The position numbers were made by a program, and so were the translations under genes. Below the pieces are notes generated by a model that did not search any database, had not been told where the DNA came from, and saw nothing but the letters and a program-made list of their open reading frames with translations. From Geodermatophilus nigrescens (GTDB lineage Bacteria; Actinomycetota; Actinomycetes; Mycobacteriales; Geodermatophilaceae): a stretch of 64,000 bases of DNA. Position 1 is the first letter of the stretch. Each line of letters begins with the position of its first letter. Of the stretch, positions 27,485 to 36,469 are shown in pieces. The DNA is taken from contig NZ_FQVX01000001.1 in assembly GCF_900129495.1 (NCBI RefSeq), forward strand, positions 62,001 through 126,000. Direction: 5' to 3'.

Positions 27485-29104
27485 ATGAGCCAGACCCCGC
27501 CCCGCGCCGCTGCAGCGGTGCCCGCCGACTCCTCCTCCGGCTGGAGCCTGCACACGCGGATGCTCGGCGCCATCCTCGTGGTCGCGCTGACCACCCTGGG
27601 CGTCGGCCTGTTCGGCATCGCGCGCATGGCGGTGCTCGCCGACAAGGCCGACCAGGTCTACAGCGAGGGCGCCGCCCCGCTCGACGGGCTGCGGACCCTG
27701 CAGGTGGACTGGTGGGAGCTGGCCGCCCAGACCGCGCGCGCCGCGATCCCGACCCTGCCGCCGGCCAGCATCCAGGACGCGCAGCGCGACGCCGCCGAGG
27801 CCGCGGAGGCCATGGCCGCGCACGCGGAGGCCGTCGACGGCATGCCGCTGTCCGACGACGCCCGCGCCGCCTTCACCGAGTTCCGGGCCGCGTCGGAGAC
27901 CTACCTGACCGCGCTGGCGCAGCTGCAGGCCCTGCCGCTCGGCTCGCCGAACGCCCTCCCGCTGCTGCAGACCATGACGCAGGACGAGACGGTCATCGAG
28001 GAGTCGCTGGCCGCGGCCACCACCTCGGCCGCCGCGGACGCCGAGCAGACCGTCGCCGAGGCGCGCGACGCCTACGCCTCGGCCCGCACCCTGACGATCG
28101 TCGTGGTCGTCCTCGGCCTGGTGGTCGCCGTCGTGCTCGCCGTCCTCGTGGCGCGCAGCGTCACCGGCCCGGTGCAGCGGATCCGCGAGGTGCTCGGCAA
28201 GGTCGCCGCCGGTGACCTGCGGGTGCGCGCCGGTGCCACCGGCGGCGGCGAGCTCGGCGAGGTCGCCCGCTCGCTCGACGAGACCCTCGACAGCCTCGGC
28301 GGCGTGCTGACCCTGGTCCGCGAGTCCGCCGACCGCCTGCAGGGCGCCTCCACGCAGCTCGACACCGCGGCCGGCAGCATCGCCGAGTTCTCCCGCGCCG
28401 CCTCCGACCAGACCGACGTCGTCGTCGCCTCGGCCGGCGAGGTCGCCGCGAGCGTCGACACCGTGGCCACCGGCTCCTCGCAGATGGAGACGGCGATCCG
28501 CGAGATCGCGCACAACGCCACCGAGGCCGCCCGCGTGGCCGGCCAGGCCGTGGGCGTCGCGGAGAACACCACCCGCACCGTGGGCAAGCTCGGCGACTCG
28601 TCGCAGGAGATCGCCACCGTCGTGAAGCTGATCAACGGCATCGCCGAGCAGACCAACCTGCTGGCCCTCAACGCCACCATCGAGGCGGCGCGCGCCGGGG
28701 AGGCCGGCAAGGGCTTCGCCGTCGTGGCCAGCGAGGTCAAGGAGCTCGCGCAGGAGACCGCCCGCGCCACCGAGGACATCTCCCGCCGCGTGGAGGCCAT
28801 CCAGGCCGACACCGCGGGCGCCGTGGACGCGATCAGCCGGATCAGCTCGGTGATCGGCGAGATCAACGACTTCCAGGCCACCATCGCGGCCGCGGTCGAG
28901 GAGCAGACGGCGACCACCAACGAGATGAACCGCAACGTGGCCGAGGCCGCCGGCGGCACCCGTCAGATCGCCGCGGCGATCACCGGCCTGGCCGACGGGA
29001 CGCAGCAGACCAACGCCCGCGTCGGCGACGCCCGCCAGGCCGCCGCCGAGCTCGCCCGCATGAGCGGCGAGCTGCAGGACGCCGTCCGCCGCTTCACCGT
29101 CTGA
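27485..29104 (+). CDS. Methyl-accepting chemotaxis protein
   Basis: 539-aa transmembrane chemoreceptor. TM1 is about residues 26-48 ([20 protein letters not shown]), a periplasmic four-helix-bundle-like sensor follows (about 49-200), then TM2 (about 203-225, [20 protein letters not shown]), a HAMP domain ([21 protein letters not shown]) and a cytoplasmic signalling rod. The hairpin tip is [40 protein letters not shown], which binds CheA/CheW. ATG 27485 follows GGAAGG. No che or fli genes are in the window. The promoter looks sigma-28 dependent. The ligand is unknown. Confidence 0.95.
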   Translation: MSQTPPRAAAAVPADSSSGWSLHTRMLGAILVVALTTLGVGLFGIARMAVLADKADQVYSEGAAPLDGLRTLQVDWWELAAQTARAAIPTLPPASIQDAQRDAAEAAEAMAAHAEAVDGMPLSDDARAAFTEFRAASETYLTALAQLQALPLGSPNALPLLQTMTQDETVIEESLAAATTSAAADAEQTVAEARDAYASARTLTIVVVVLGLVVAVVLAVLVARSVTGPVQRIREVLGKVAAGDLRVRAGATGGGELGEVARSLDETLDSLGGVLTLVRESADRLQGASTQLDTAAGSIAEFSRAASDQTDVVVASAGEVAASVDTVATGSSQMETAIREIAHNATEAARVAGQAVGVAENTTRTVGKLGDSSQEIATVVKLINGIAEQTNLLALNATIEAARAGEAGKGFAVVASEVKELAQETARATEDISRRVEAIQADTAGAVDAISRISSVIGEINDFQATIAAAVEEQTATTNEMNRNVAEAAGGTRQIAAAITGLADGTQQTNARVGDARQAAAELARMSGELQDAVRRFTV

Positions 29105-29128
29105 TCCCGGCCACCGACACAGCGGCCT

Positions 29129-29160
29129 GGTCCCGCCGTCCGTGCGCGGATGGCGGGACC
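29129..29160. terminator. Bidirectional terminator hairpin
   Basis: GGTCCCGCC-GTCCG-TGCG-CGGAT-GGCGGGACC forms a 14-bp stem (one G-T pair) with a four-base loop. It lies between the stop codons of the convergent MCP and bpa genes. Confidence 0.8.
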
Positions 29161-29173
29161 GGGCCGTCGTCGT

Positions 29174-29716
29174 CTACAGGTACTGGCCCCCGCCGGGGCG
29201 GGGCTCGGCCGCGCTCGGGCCGCCCGGCAGCGCCCGCCCGCGCCGGATCTCCTCCAGCTGCGCGCGGGCGGCCATCTGCTGGGCGAACAGCGCCGTCTGG
29301 ATGCCCTGAAAGACGCCCTCGAGCCACCCGACCAGCTGGGCCTGGGCGATGCGCAGCTCGGCGTCCGACGGCGTCGACTCGTCGCTGAACGGCGAGGTGA
29401 TCCGCCGCAGCTCCTCGGAGAGCTCGGGCGCGAGGCCCTGCTCGAGCTCGCGGATCGAGGAGGCGTGGATGTCGCGCAGGCGGGTGCGGCTGGCGTCGTC
29501 GAGAGGCGCCGCCCGCACCTCCTCGAGCAGCTGCTTGATCATCGTGCCGATCCGCATGACCTTGGCCGGCTGCTCCACCATGTCGCCGAGGCCGGGGTGC
29601 CCGTCGCCGTCCTCCTGGCCCGCCGCGGGCACCGGCATCGCGCCCACCGGCCGGCCGTCGGGGCCGACGACCAGCACCTGCTGCGGACGTTCGCTGCCGT
29701 TCCCGAGTGCCGTCAT
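29174..29716 (-). CDS. bpa: Bacterial proteasome activator
   Basis: 180-aa homologue of Bpa/PafE (Rv3780), the ATP-independent ring that opens the actinobacterial 20S proteasome. The helical core runs from MVEQPAKVMRIGTMIKQLLE through QLVGWLEGVFQGIQTALFAQ to about residue 155, and the protein ends in GGGQYL, the C-terminal gate-opening motif of the family. The N-terminal segment is disordered and Gly/Pro-rich. The start is ATG 29716. It is divergent from the class V aminotransferase-fold gene; with the quinone oxidoreductase this reproduces the M. tuberculosis Rv3777-Rv3780 neighbourhood. Confidence 0.93.
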   Translation of the reverse strand: MTALGNGSERPQQVLVVGPDGRPVGAMPVPAAGQEDGDGHPGLGDMVEQPAKVMRIGTMIKQLLEEVRAAPLDDASRTRLRDIHASSIRELEQGLAPELSEELRRITSPFSDESTPSDAELRIAQAQLVGWLEGVFQGIQTALFAQQMAARAQLEEIRRGRALPGGPSAAEPRPGGGQYL

Positions 29717-29815
29717 GCCCTCCATCCTGCCCCGCCCGGTCCCGGGCCATACGCGGGCCGGTGCGGCGGGGCGGGCGGGTGGGGAGGACAACGGCGGGCG
29801 GGTGGGGAGGGCAAC

Positions 29816-29821
29816 TAGGGT
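29816..29821 (+). promoter_or_regulatory. -10 box, leaderless arrangement
   Basis: TAGGGT ends seven bases before ATG 29829 without a Shine-Dalgarno sequence, matching the leaderless-promoter pattern. Confidence 0.55.
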
Positions 29822-29828
29822 CGCCCGC

Positions 29829-31052
29829 ATGCACCCGGGGGAACACAGGCTGGACGTCGCGCGCGTCCGCGGCCAGTTCCCGGGGCTCTCCGACGGCTTC
29901 GTGCACACCGACGCGCCCGCCGGCACGCTGATGCCCGAGAGCGTCGTGCACGCGGTCTCCTCGGCCATGCGGGTGCCGGTGGCCAACCGCGGCGGGGTGT
30001 TCCCCGCCTCGGCGCGCACCGAGAGCCTGGTGTCCAGCGCCCGGGCGGCCGTGGCCGACCTCGTCGGCGGCCTGTCCTCCGGCGTCGTCCTCGGCCCGAA
30101 CACGACGTCGCTGACCTACGCCTTCGCCCGCGCCCTGTCGCGCACCTGGCGCTACGGCGACGAGGTGGTGGTCAGCCGCCTCGACCACGACGCGAACATC
30201 CGGCCCTGGGTGACGATGGCCGAGCGCGCCGGCGCGGTGGTGCGCTGGGCCGAGGTGGACATCGAGACCGGCGAGCTGCCCGCCTGGCAGTACGACGAGC
30301 TGATCACCTCGCGCACCCGGCTGGTGGCGGTCACCGCGGCGAGCAACGCGATCGGCACCCGGCCCGACGTCGCCGCCATCTCCGCCCGCGCCCACGCGGT
30401 GGGCGCGCTGGTCTACGTCGACGCCGTCCAGGCCGCGCCGCACGTCTACCTCGACAAGACGGCGCTCGGCGCGGACTTCGTCGCCGTCTCCGCCTACACC
30501 TGGTGCGGCCCGCACGTGGGTGCCGTGGTGGCCGACCCGGCGCTGCTCGCCGAGCTCGACCCCGACCGGCTGGTGCCCACCCCCGACCGGGTGCCCGACC
30601 GGCTGGAGACCGGCACGCCGCCCTTCGAGCTCTACGCCGGGGTGACCGCCGCCGTCGACCACCTGGCCGGCCTGTGCGAGGACGCCACCGGCAGCCGCCG
30701 CGACCGGCTGCACGCCTCGATGACCGCGGTCGCGGCCTACGAGGGCAGCCTGTTCGAGTGGCTGGACCAGGCGCTGCGGGCCATGCGGCACGTGCAGGTG
30801 GTCGGCTTCCCGGAGCACACGACGCCGACGCTGTCGTTCACCGTCCCCGGCATGCGCCCGCGGCAGGTGGCCGCGGAGCTGTCCCGCCGCGGCATCTGCG
30901 CCTGGGACGGCGACTTCTACGCCCGCGAGCTGTTCGACGCGCTCGGCGTCAACGAGCTCGGCGGCGCCGTCCGGCTGGGCCTCGCCCACTACAACACCGC
31001 CGAGGAGGTCGGCTACGTGATCGACTCGGTGGCGGCGCTGCGGGCCCTCTGA
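29829..31052 (+). CDS. Cysteine desulfurase-like class V aminotransferase-fold protein lacking the PLP lysine
   Basis: 407-aa fold-type I protein of the cysteine desulfurase-like family that includes Rv3778c. GPNTTSLTYAFARAL (cofactor phosphate region), SRLDHDANIRPW, and VYVDAVQAAPHVYLD (the Asp that contacts the pyridine N) are present. In most relatives the Schiff-base Lys lies in SAYKxxGPH; here the sequence is SAYTWCGPHVGAVV, with Thr224 (codon ACC). Without the lysine, normal PLP catalysis is unlikely unless another residue substitutes. Translation is probably leaderless from ATG 29829. It lies between bpa and a convergent quinone oxidoreductase, a conserved actinobacterial order. Confidence 0.85.
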   Translation: MHPGEHRLDVARVRGQFPGLSDGFVHTDAPAGTLMPESVVHAVSSAMRVPVANRGGVFPASARTESLVSSARAAVADLVGGLSSGVVLGPNTTSLTYAFARALSRTWRYGDEVVVSRLDHDANIRPWVTMAERAGAVVRWAEVDIETGELPAWQYDELITSRTRLVAVTAASNAIGTRPDVAAISARAHAVGALVYVDAVQAAPHVYLDKTALGADFVAVSAYTWCGPHVGAVVADPALLAELDPDRLVPTPDRVPDRLETGTPPFELYAGVTAAVDHLAGLCEDATGSRRDRLHASMTAVAAYEGSLFEWLDQALRAMRHVQVVGFPEHTTPTLSFTVPGMRPRQVAAELSRRGICAWDGDFYARELFDALGVNELGGAVRLGLAHYNTAEEVGYVIDSVAALRAL

Positions 31053-31062
31053 CCGCGGGCCG

Positions 31063-32055
31063 TCAGGCGTCGGGGAGCAGCAGCACCTTCCCGACGTGCT
31101 CGCTGGCCTCCACCACGCGGTGCGCCTCGGCCGCGCGGGACATCGGCAGCCGCCGGTCGACGATCGGCCGCACCACGCCCCGCTCGACGTCGGGCCACAC
31201 CTCGGCCCGCACCGCCGCGACGATCGCGTCCTTGCCGCCGGGCCCGGTGCTCGGGCGGGAGCGCAGCGCCGTCGCGGCCACCGACGCCCGCTTGGCCAGG
31301 AGCTTGCCGAGGTCGAGCTCGGCCTTCGTCCCGCCCTGCATGCCGATGACCACCAGCCGCCCGCCGACGGCGAGGGCGTCGACGTTGCGGGCCAGGTACT
31401 TCGCGCCCATGTTGTCCAGGACGACGTCGGCGCCCGCCCCGCCGGTGACCTCGCGGACCCGCTCGACGAAGTCCTCCTCGCGGTAGTCGATGGTCACGTC
31501 GGCGCCGAGCTCCCGGCAGGCGGCCCGCTTGGCCTCCGTGCCGGCGGTGGTGACCACCCGCGCGCCGGCCCGGGCGGCGAGCTGGATGGCCATCGTGCCG
31601 ATGCCGCTGGACCCGCCGTGGACGAGGAACGTCTCCCCGCGCCGCAGGCCGGCGAGCTGGAAGACGTTCGACCAGACGGTGCAGGTGACCTCCGGGAGCG
31701 CGGCCGCGGTGGCCAGCTCGACGCCGGCCGGGCGGGGGAGCAGCTGCACCGCCGGGACGGCGACCCGCTCGGCGTAGCCGCCGCCGGCCAGCAGCGCGCA
31801 CACCTCGGCGCCCACCGACCAGCCGGTCACGCCCTCGCCGACCTCGCTGACGATGCCGCTGCACTCCAGGCCGAGGACCTCGCTGGCGCCCCGCGGCGGC
31901 GGGTAGTTGCCGGCCCGCTGGAGGAGGTCGGCCCGGTTGACCGCGGTGGCGGCCACGTCGACGACCACCTCGCCCGGGCCGGCCACCGGGTCGGGCACCT
32001 CACCCCAGCCGAGCACCTCGGGTCCGCCGGGTCCGCTCGTGGTCACCGCTCGCAT
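31063..32055 (-). CDS. NAD(P)H:quinone oxidoreductase (zinc-free MDR family)
   Basis: 330-aa medium-chain dehydrogenase/reductase without the catalytic zinc site. The GroES-like N-terminal domain has VLGWGEVPDPVAGPGEVVV and RADLLQRAGNYPPPRG; the Rossmann motif is VHGGSSGIGTMAIQLAARAG (AxxGxxG type), specific for NADPH in related enzymes. It resembles PIG3/QOR enzymes that reduce quinones by one or two electrons. A TAGGGT box (32067-32062) ends six bases before ATG 32055, so the mRNA is probably leaderless. Its start overlaps the 3' end of the upstream SDR gene by 56 bp. It is the counterpart of Rv3777. Confidence 0.9.
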   Translation of the reverse strand: MRAVTTSGPGGPEVLGWGEVPDPVAGPGEVVVDVAATAVNRADLLQRAGNYPPPRGASEVLGLECSGIVSEVGEGVTGWSVGAEVCALLAGGGYAERVAVPAVQLLPRPAGVELATAAALPEVTCTVWSNVFQLAGLRRGETFLVHGGSSGIGTMAIQLAARAGARVVTTAGTEAKRAACRELGADVTIDYREEDFVERVREVTGGAGADVVLDNMGAKYLARNVDALAVGGRLVVIGMQGGTKAELDLGKLLAKRASVAATALRSRPSTGPGGKDAIVAAVRAEVWPDVERGVVRPIVDRRLPMSRAAEAHRVVEASEHVGKVLLLPDA

Positions 32056-32773
32056 GCCCCGACCCTAGGAGGGGCGACGGGGCCGGGTCTCCCGCGGCAG
32101 GCGCAGCCGCGCCCGACACGGCCAGGCAGCGCCCGCCCGCGTCGCCGGCCCGGGTGGCGAGGTCGGCCAGCACGCCGCCGACCGCCCGCCGCGAGACGTG
32201 CATCCCCTGGACGTCGCCGGCCGGGGACGTCGCGGCTGCCTCGTCCCCGTCGGTCAGGTACACCGGCTGGACGATCGTCCAGTCCAGGCCGCTGTCGCGG
32301 ACGACCCGCTCCTGCCGCTCGTGGTCGACGATCTGCGGCCGCAGCAGCAGCGCGAACACCAGCTTCGACGACAGCGGCAGCCGGTCCCGCGTCTCCCCGA
32401 CGCCGTAGGAGGACTGCACCACCAGCCGCGGCACGCCGTGCTCGCGCATGGCCGCGACCAGCGCCGCCGTCCCGCGCGAGCGCACGTCCATCGGCGTGCC
32501 CCGGCTTCCCCGCAGCCGCACCACGAGCGGGTGCTCGCTGATCCCCAGCGCCACCACGACGGCGTCCTGCCCCCGCACGGCCCGGCCGACGTCGGCCGGC
32601 CGGGTCGCGTCGCCGTCCACCGTCCGCACCGCCGTGTCCCCCCGGGAAGCGTCCTCCCGGAAGGCGGCCCCCGCCCGCCGCGCGAACGCCGTCACCTCGT
32701 GTCCCCGCGCGGTCAGCGCCTCGACCGCCGCCCGTCCCGATCCACCCGTCGCACCCACCACCAGCACGCGCAC
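32000..32773 (-). CDS. NAD(P)-binding atypical SDR (NmrA/NAD(P)H-binding family)
   Basis: 257-aa Rossmann protein. RVLVVGATGGSGRAAVEALT at the N-terminus is the GxxGxxG motif of atypical short-chain dehydrogenases; DGDATRPADVGRAVRGQDAVV and RLVVQSSYGVGETRDR follow, then SGLDWTIVQPVYLTDG, a pattern of NmrA-like and NAD(P)H-binding (PF13460) proteins. Start GTG 32773 follows GGGAGGAGCAGG. The last 30 or so residues are Gly/Pro/Arg-rich and overlap the start of the quinone oxidoreductase gene, which suggests that an older stop codon was lost. It is divergent from an AraC regulator, its likely controller. Confidence 0.82.
   Translation of the reverse strand: MRVLVVGATGGSGRAAVEALTARGHEVTAFARRAGAAFREDASRGDTAVRTVDGDATRPADVGRAVRGQDAVVVALGISEHPLVVRLRGSRGTPMDVRSRGTAALVAAMREHGVPRLVVQSSYGVGETRDRLPLSSKLVFALLLRPQIVDHERQERVVRDSGLDWTIVQPVYLTDGDEAAATSPAGDVQGMHVSRRAVGGVLADLATRAGDAGGRCLAVSGAAAPAAGDPAPSPLLGSGHASGDHERTRRTRGARLG
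32062..32067 (-). promoter_or_regulatory. -10 box of quinone oxidoreductase gene
   Basis: TAGGGT on the minus strand ends six bases before ATG 32055. It lies within the 3' end of the SDR gene and gives the oxidoreductase its own leaderless promoter. Confidence 0.5.
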
Positions 32774-32957
32774 GTCCCTGCTCCTCCCGGTCCCGCCGGC
32801 CCCGTCGGCCGGTCGGGAACGAGGCTGGCCGACCGCGCCGCGGCGGCCCATGACCGCGCGTCCGCCGTCCGTGCCCGTTCGTCCGGCGACCCTGGACGCC
32901 CGGTACGGGACGCAGCAGGCTGGCGCCGTGGACGGGAGCGGCGACGTCGGGGTCCGG

Positions 32958-33932
32958 GTGAGCACGCCGGTCGGGGTGCCGACCGGCGCGGACGCGGCCC
33001 GGCCGTGGACACCGGTCGACCCGGTCGGCGACCTGCTCGCCGACCTGCGCATCCACGGCACCTTCTACTGCCGGTCGGAGGCGACGGCGCCCTGGGGCGT
33101 GGAGATGCCCGCCTTCCCGGGCTGCATGGCCTTCCACGTCGTCACCCGGGGCACCGTCGTGCTCGAGGTCGGCGGCGAGCAGCTGACCCTCGGCGTCGGC
33201 GACCTGGCCCTGGTCCCGCACGGCCGCGGCCACCTGCTGCGCAGCGCGGTGGGGGCGCCGGTCGCCGGGCGGGCCGACCTCCTGCCGCAGCAGCAGGTGG
33301 GGGAGCACTACTCGGTGCTGCGGCTCGACGGCGGCGGCGCGGCGGCCGGGATGGTGTGCGGCGTCGTCGAGCCGGCCCGGCCGGGTGCGGCGCACCTGCT
33401 GGACCTGCTGCCGCCGGTGCTCGTGGTCGACGGTCGAGACCCGCGCCGCGGCGGGTGGCTGCCGCTGCTGCTGCAGGTGATCTCCGACGAGGCCGCCGAG
33501 GACCGCCCGGGCGCGGAGGCGGTGATCACCCGGCTGGCCGACGTCGTCGTGCTGCAGGCCGTCCGGACGTGGCTGGACACCGCGGCCACCGGCCCCGGGT
33601 GGCTGCGGGCGCTGCGCGACCCGCAGGTGGGCCAGGCCGTGGCGCTGCTGCACCGCGAGCCCGGGGCGGCGTGGACGCTCACCCGGCTGGCGCGGGAGGC
33701 CCGCATGTCGCGCTCGTCGTTCGCCGCCCGGTTCACCGAGCTGGCCGGCGAGCCGGTGATGCGCTACCTGGCGCGGTGGCGGATGCACCTGGCCACCGTG
33801 GCGCTCGCGGAGGGGGCGCAGGTGGGTGAGCTGGCCGGGCGCCTGGGCTACGAGTCGGAGGCCGCGTTCTCCCGCGCGTACAAGCGCATCGTCGGCGTCC
33901 CCCCGACCATGGCCGGGCAGTCCGCGCGGTAG
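32958..33932 (+). CDS. AraC family regulator with cupin sensor
   Basis: 324-aa transcription factor. The N-terminal Cupin_6-type domain runs from DPVGDLLADLRIHGTFYCRS through GCMAFHVVTRGTVVLEVGG. The C-terminal AraC DNA-binding domain (about 225-320) has two helix-turn-helix units: WTLTRLAREARMSRSSFAARF and VGELAGRLGYESEAAFSRAYKRIVG. GTG 32958 is chosen as the closest start before the cupin domain; GTG 32928 and ATG 32850 are in frame and cannot be excluded. Members with this sensor usually regulate an adjacent oxidoreductase, here the divergent SDR gene. The ligand is unknown. Confidence 0.85.
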   Translation: MSTPVGVPTGADAARPWTPVDPVGDLLADLRIHGTFYCRSEATAPWGVEMPAFPGCMAFHVVTRGTVVLEVGGEQLTLGVGDLALVPHGRGHLLRSAVGAPVAGRADLLPQQQVGEHYSVLRLDGGGAAAGMVCGVVEPARPGAAHLLDLLPPVLVVDGRDPRRGGWLPLLLQVISDEAAEDRPGAEAVITRLADVVVLQAVRTWLDTAATGPGWLRALRDPQVGQAVALLHREPGAAWTLTRLAREARMSRSSFAARFTELAGEPVMRYLARWRMHLATVALAEGAQVGELAGRLGYESEAAFSRAYKRIVGVPPTMAGQSAR

Positions 33933-33937
33933 CCGCC

Positions 33938-33956
33938 GGGCCGCTCCAAGCGGCCC
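33938..33956 (+). terminator. Terminator hairpin after AraC gene
   Basis: GGGCCGCT-CCA-AGCGGCCC is a perfect 8-bp stem with a three-base loop, six bases past the AraC stop. Confidence 0.6.
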
Positions 33957-33995
33957 GCAAGCTGCCTGCAGGAGCCGGGCGGCACCGTCCCGGTC

Positions 33996-34724
33996 ATGAC
34001 GACGACGCTGCCGCCGACCCGGACCGCCTCCGCCTCCCGCGGCGCGGTGACCGAGCTGACCGACCACGCGCTCCTGCACCGGGCCCTGCGCTCGGGCCTG
34101 CGGATGGCCGGCCGGGCGGTCACCGGCGTCGCCCTCGACGACCCGTGCGACCCCGCCCGGCAGCGCGAGCTGGTGCGCTGGACGGCGGGCGTGCTGGTCG
34201 AGGTCCGCGCGCACGCCGCGCTGCGCCGGGAACTCGAGGCCGCGGTGTCCCGCGCGGTGCTGCCCGGCGCCGGGGACGACCGCGGCGCGGCCTCCGACAC
34301 AGGCACGGCCTCCGACGCCGGCACGGCCTCCGACGCCGCCCTCGACGCCTCGCTCGCCCGGGCCCGCCGGGCGCTGCTCGTCTTCGCCCGCGACGCGAGC
34401 GCCGGGGCCCCGCTGCTCGCCGTCGCCCTGACCGAGCTCGCCGCCCTGGTCGACGACCGGCTCGACGCCGAGGAGGCGGGCGTCCTGCCGCTGGTGGACG
34501 CGCACGTCCCCGCGGCCGAGCGCGACCGCGCCGTGCGGACCGCCCGGCGCCTGCTCCCCGCCGGCCAGGACGCGTTCACGCTGCCGTGGCTGCTCGACGT
34601 CTGCCACCCCGCCGAGCGCGTGACGGTGCTGCGGACGGCGTCCCGGTCGGCGCGGCTGGTGCTGCGCTTCGCGGGTGCGCGGCACGGCCGGATGCGCGAC
34701 GCCGTCCTCGGCCTCCCGTGGTGA
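33996..34724 (+). CDS. Hemerythrin-like protein with lost iron ligands
   Basis: 242-aa, almost entirely helical protein. The order TDHALLHRALRSGLR, then LTELAALVDDRLDAEEAGVLPLVDAHV and DAFTLPWLLDVCHPAERVTV follows actinobacterial hemerythrin-domain proteins. The expected HHxxED iron-binding stretch is replaced by RAHAALRRELEAA, and the His before LDxEE is replaced by Asp/Arg, so the di-iron site is probably gone. A low-complexity GTASDAGTASDAALDA stretch interrupts the bundle. ATG 33996 is the chosen start. It may have kept a structural or regulatory role; function is unknown and the family call is moderate. Confidence 0.55.
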   Translation: MTTTLPPTRTASASRGAVTELTDHALLHRALRSGLRMAGRAVTGVALDDPCDPARQRELVRWTAGVLVEVRAHAALRRELEAAVSRAVLPGAGDDRGAASDTGTASDAGTASDAALDASLARARRALLVFARDASAGAPLLAVALTELAALVDDRLDAEEAGVLPLVDAHVPAAERDRAVRTARRLLPAGQDAFTLPWLLDVCHPAERVTVLRTASRSARLVLRFAGARHGRMRDAVLGLPW

Positions 34725-34737
34725 CCTGCGCGGACGA

Positions 34738-34775
34738 CGGGAGGCCGGCTCCCCCGGAGGGGAACCGGCCTCCCG
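34738..34775. terminator. Bidirectional terminator hairpin
   Basis: CGGGAGGCCGG pairs with CCGGCCTCCCG around an inner TCCCC-CGGA-GGGGA stem, giving about 16 paired bases. It lies between the convergent hemerythrin-like and acyl-CoA ligase genes. Confidence 0.85.
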
Positions 34776-34781
34776 CCGGTC

Positions 34782-36380
34782 TCAGGCGCGGGCCTTGAGG
34801 TCCTTGCGCAGGATCTTGCCCGCTGCGGACTTGGGCACCTGCTCGATGAACTCCACCGCGCGGATCTTCTTGTGCGGGGCGAGCCGCTCGGCGGCGTAGT
34901 CCATGACCTCCTGCTCGGAGATCTCCGCGCCGGGCGCCCGCACGACGAAGGCCTTGGGCAGTTCCTCGCCGCTCTCCTCGTCCTTGACGCCGATGACCGC
35001 GGCGTCGGCGATGGCCGGGTTGTTGATGAGCACGGCCTCGAGCTCGGCCGGGGCCACCTGGTAGCCCTTGTACTTGATCAGCTCCTTGACCCGGTCGACG
35101 ACCGTGTAGCAGCCGTTCTCGTCGACGATCGCCACGTCGCCGGTGTGCAGCCAGCCCTCGGCGTCGAGGGTGTCGGCGGTCGCCGTCGGGTTGTTGAGGT
35201 AGCCCTTCATCACCTGCGGCCCGCGCACCCACAGCTCACCGCGCTCGCCGGGGGCGGCGTCCTGGCCGGTCGAGGGGTCGACCAGCCGGCACTCGGTGTT
35301 CGGCAGGGCGAGGCCGACCGAGCCCTTCGGCACCGAGCTGACGCCCTCGGGCAGCCGGTTGGCGTCCGGCGTGGTGTGCGAGACCGGCGACAGCTCGGTC
35401 ATGCCGTAGCCCTGGGCGACGACGACGCCGTCGGCCGCGCCCTTGCGCAGCCGGTCCTGGGCGGCCTGGGCCAGCGCCTCGTCCAGCGGCGCGGCGCCGG
35501 AGGTGATGCTGCGCAGCGACGAGAGGTCGAACTGGTCGACCATCGGGTGCTTGGCCAGCGCCAGCACGATGGGCGGCGCGACGAACGCGCGGGTGATCTT
35601 CTGGTCCTGGATCGTGCGCAGGAACTGCTCGAGGTCGAAGCGCGGCAGCGTGACCACCGTGCCGCCCCACTGCAGGCCCTGGTTCATGAGCACGGTCAGG
35701 CCGTAGATGTGGAAGAACGGCAGGACGGCGATGATCCGCTCGTCGCCCTCGACCAGCTCCACCAGCGGCCGGGACTGGCTCACGTTGGCCACCAGGTTGC
35801 GGTGGGTGAGCATGACGCCCTTGGGCAGCCCCGTGGTGCCGCTGGAGTAGGGCAGCGTGACCAGGTCGGCCGCCGGGTCGATGTCGACGTCGACCGACGG
35901 GGCGTCGCTGGTGATCAGGTCGAGCAGCGAGGCGTGTCCCTCGGCGCCGTCCATGACGATGACCTCGTCGACCGGCGTCTGCTCGGTGGCCTCGAGCGCG
36001 CGGTCGAGGAACGGCGAGACGGTGACCAGCACCTTCGCGCCGGAGTCCTTGAGCTGGAAGGCCACCTCGTGGGCGGTGTAGAGCGAGTTGATCGGGCTCA
36101 TCACCAGGCCGGCGCGGGCGATGCCGTGGAAGACGACCGGGTACCACATGGTGTTGGGGCACAGGACGGCGACGACGTCGCCCTTGCGCAGCCCGCGGGA
36201 GGCGAGCGCGGCGGCCACGCGGTCGACGTAGGTGGCCAGCTGCCCGTGGCTGATCGAGTCGCCGGTCAGGCCGTCGACGAGCGCGGGCGCGTCGGGGCGC
36301 GAGGCCCCGCCGGCGAGGACGAACTCGGGGACCGACTGGTCGGGGATCTCGACGTCGGGGTAACGACTGGCCAGAGCCAC
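34782..36380 (-). CDS. AMP-binding acyl-CoA ligase, 4-coumarate-CoA ligase-like
   Basis: 532-aa member of the ANL adenylating superfamily. The P-loop is LPYSSGTTGLPKGVMLTHRN, the A5 motif QGYGMTELSPVSHTT, the hinge and A8 region GWLHTGDVAIVDENGCYTVVDRVKELIKYKG, and the catalytic Lys is in KSAAGKILRKDLKARA. It activates a carboxylic acid with ATP and couples it to CoA; the closest resemblance is to plant and actinobacterial 4CL-type enzymes, so an aromatic or medium-chain acid is plausible. ATG 36380 follows a GAGGAGCACC ribosome-binding region. The downstream hotdog thioesterase-type gene is upstream on the same strand, 89 bp away. Confidence 0.92.
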   Translation of the reverse strand: MALASRYPDVEIPDQSVPEFVLAGGASRPDAPALVDGLTGDSISHGQLATYVDRVAAALASRGLRKGDVVAVLCPNTMWYPVVFHGIARAGLVMSPINSLYTAHEVAFQLKDSGAKVLVTVSPFLDRALEATEQTPVDEVIVMDGAEGHASLLDLITSDAPSVDVDIDPAADLVTLPYSSGTTGLPKGVMLTHRNLVANVSQSRPLVELVEGDERIIAVLPFFHIYGLTVLMNQGLQWGGTVVTLPRFDLEQFLRTIQDQKITRAFVAPPIVLALAKHPMVDQFDLSSLRSITSGAAPLDEALAQAAQDRLRKGAADGVVVAQGYGMTELSPVSHTTPDANRLPEGVSSVPKGSVGLALPNTECRLVDPSTGQDAAPGERGELWVRGPQVMKGYLNNPTATADTLDAEGWLHTGDVAIVDENGCYTVVDRVKELIKYKGYQVAPAELEAVLINNPAIADAAVIGVKDEESGEELPKAFVVRAPGAEISEQEVMDYAAERLAPHKKIRAVEFIEQVPKSAAGKILRKDLKARA

Positions 36381-36469
36381 GGTGCTCCTCCTCGGGGGTG
36401 CGGCAGTGGCGCCAGTCTCACACCCCGGGTGTGTCGCGCGACACGCGGGTTACCCGCCGGTCACCTCGC

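Noticed and set aside
34738-34775. Inverted repeat as a possible transposon terminus
   Set aside because: It sits exactly between two convergent stop codons and folds as a compact terminator; no transposase is present.
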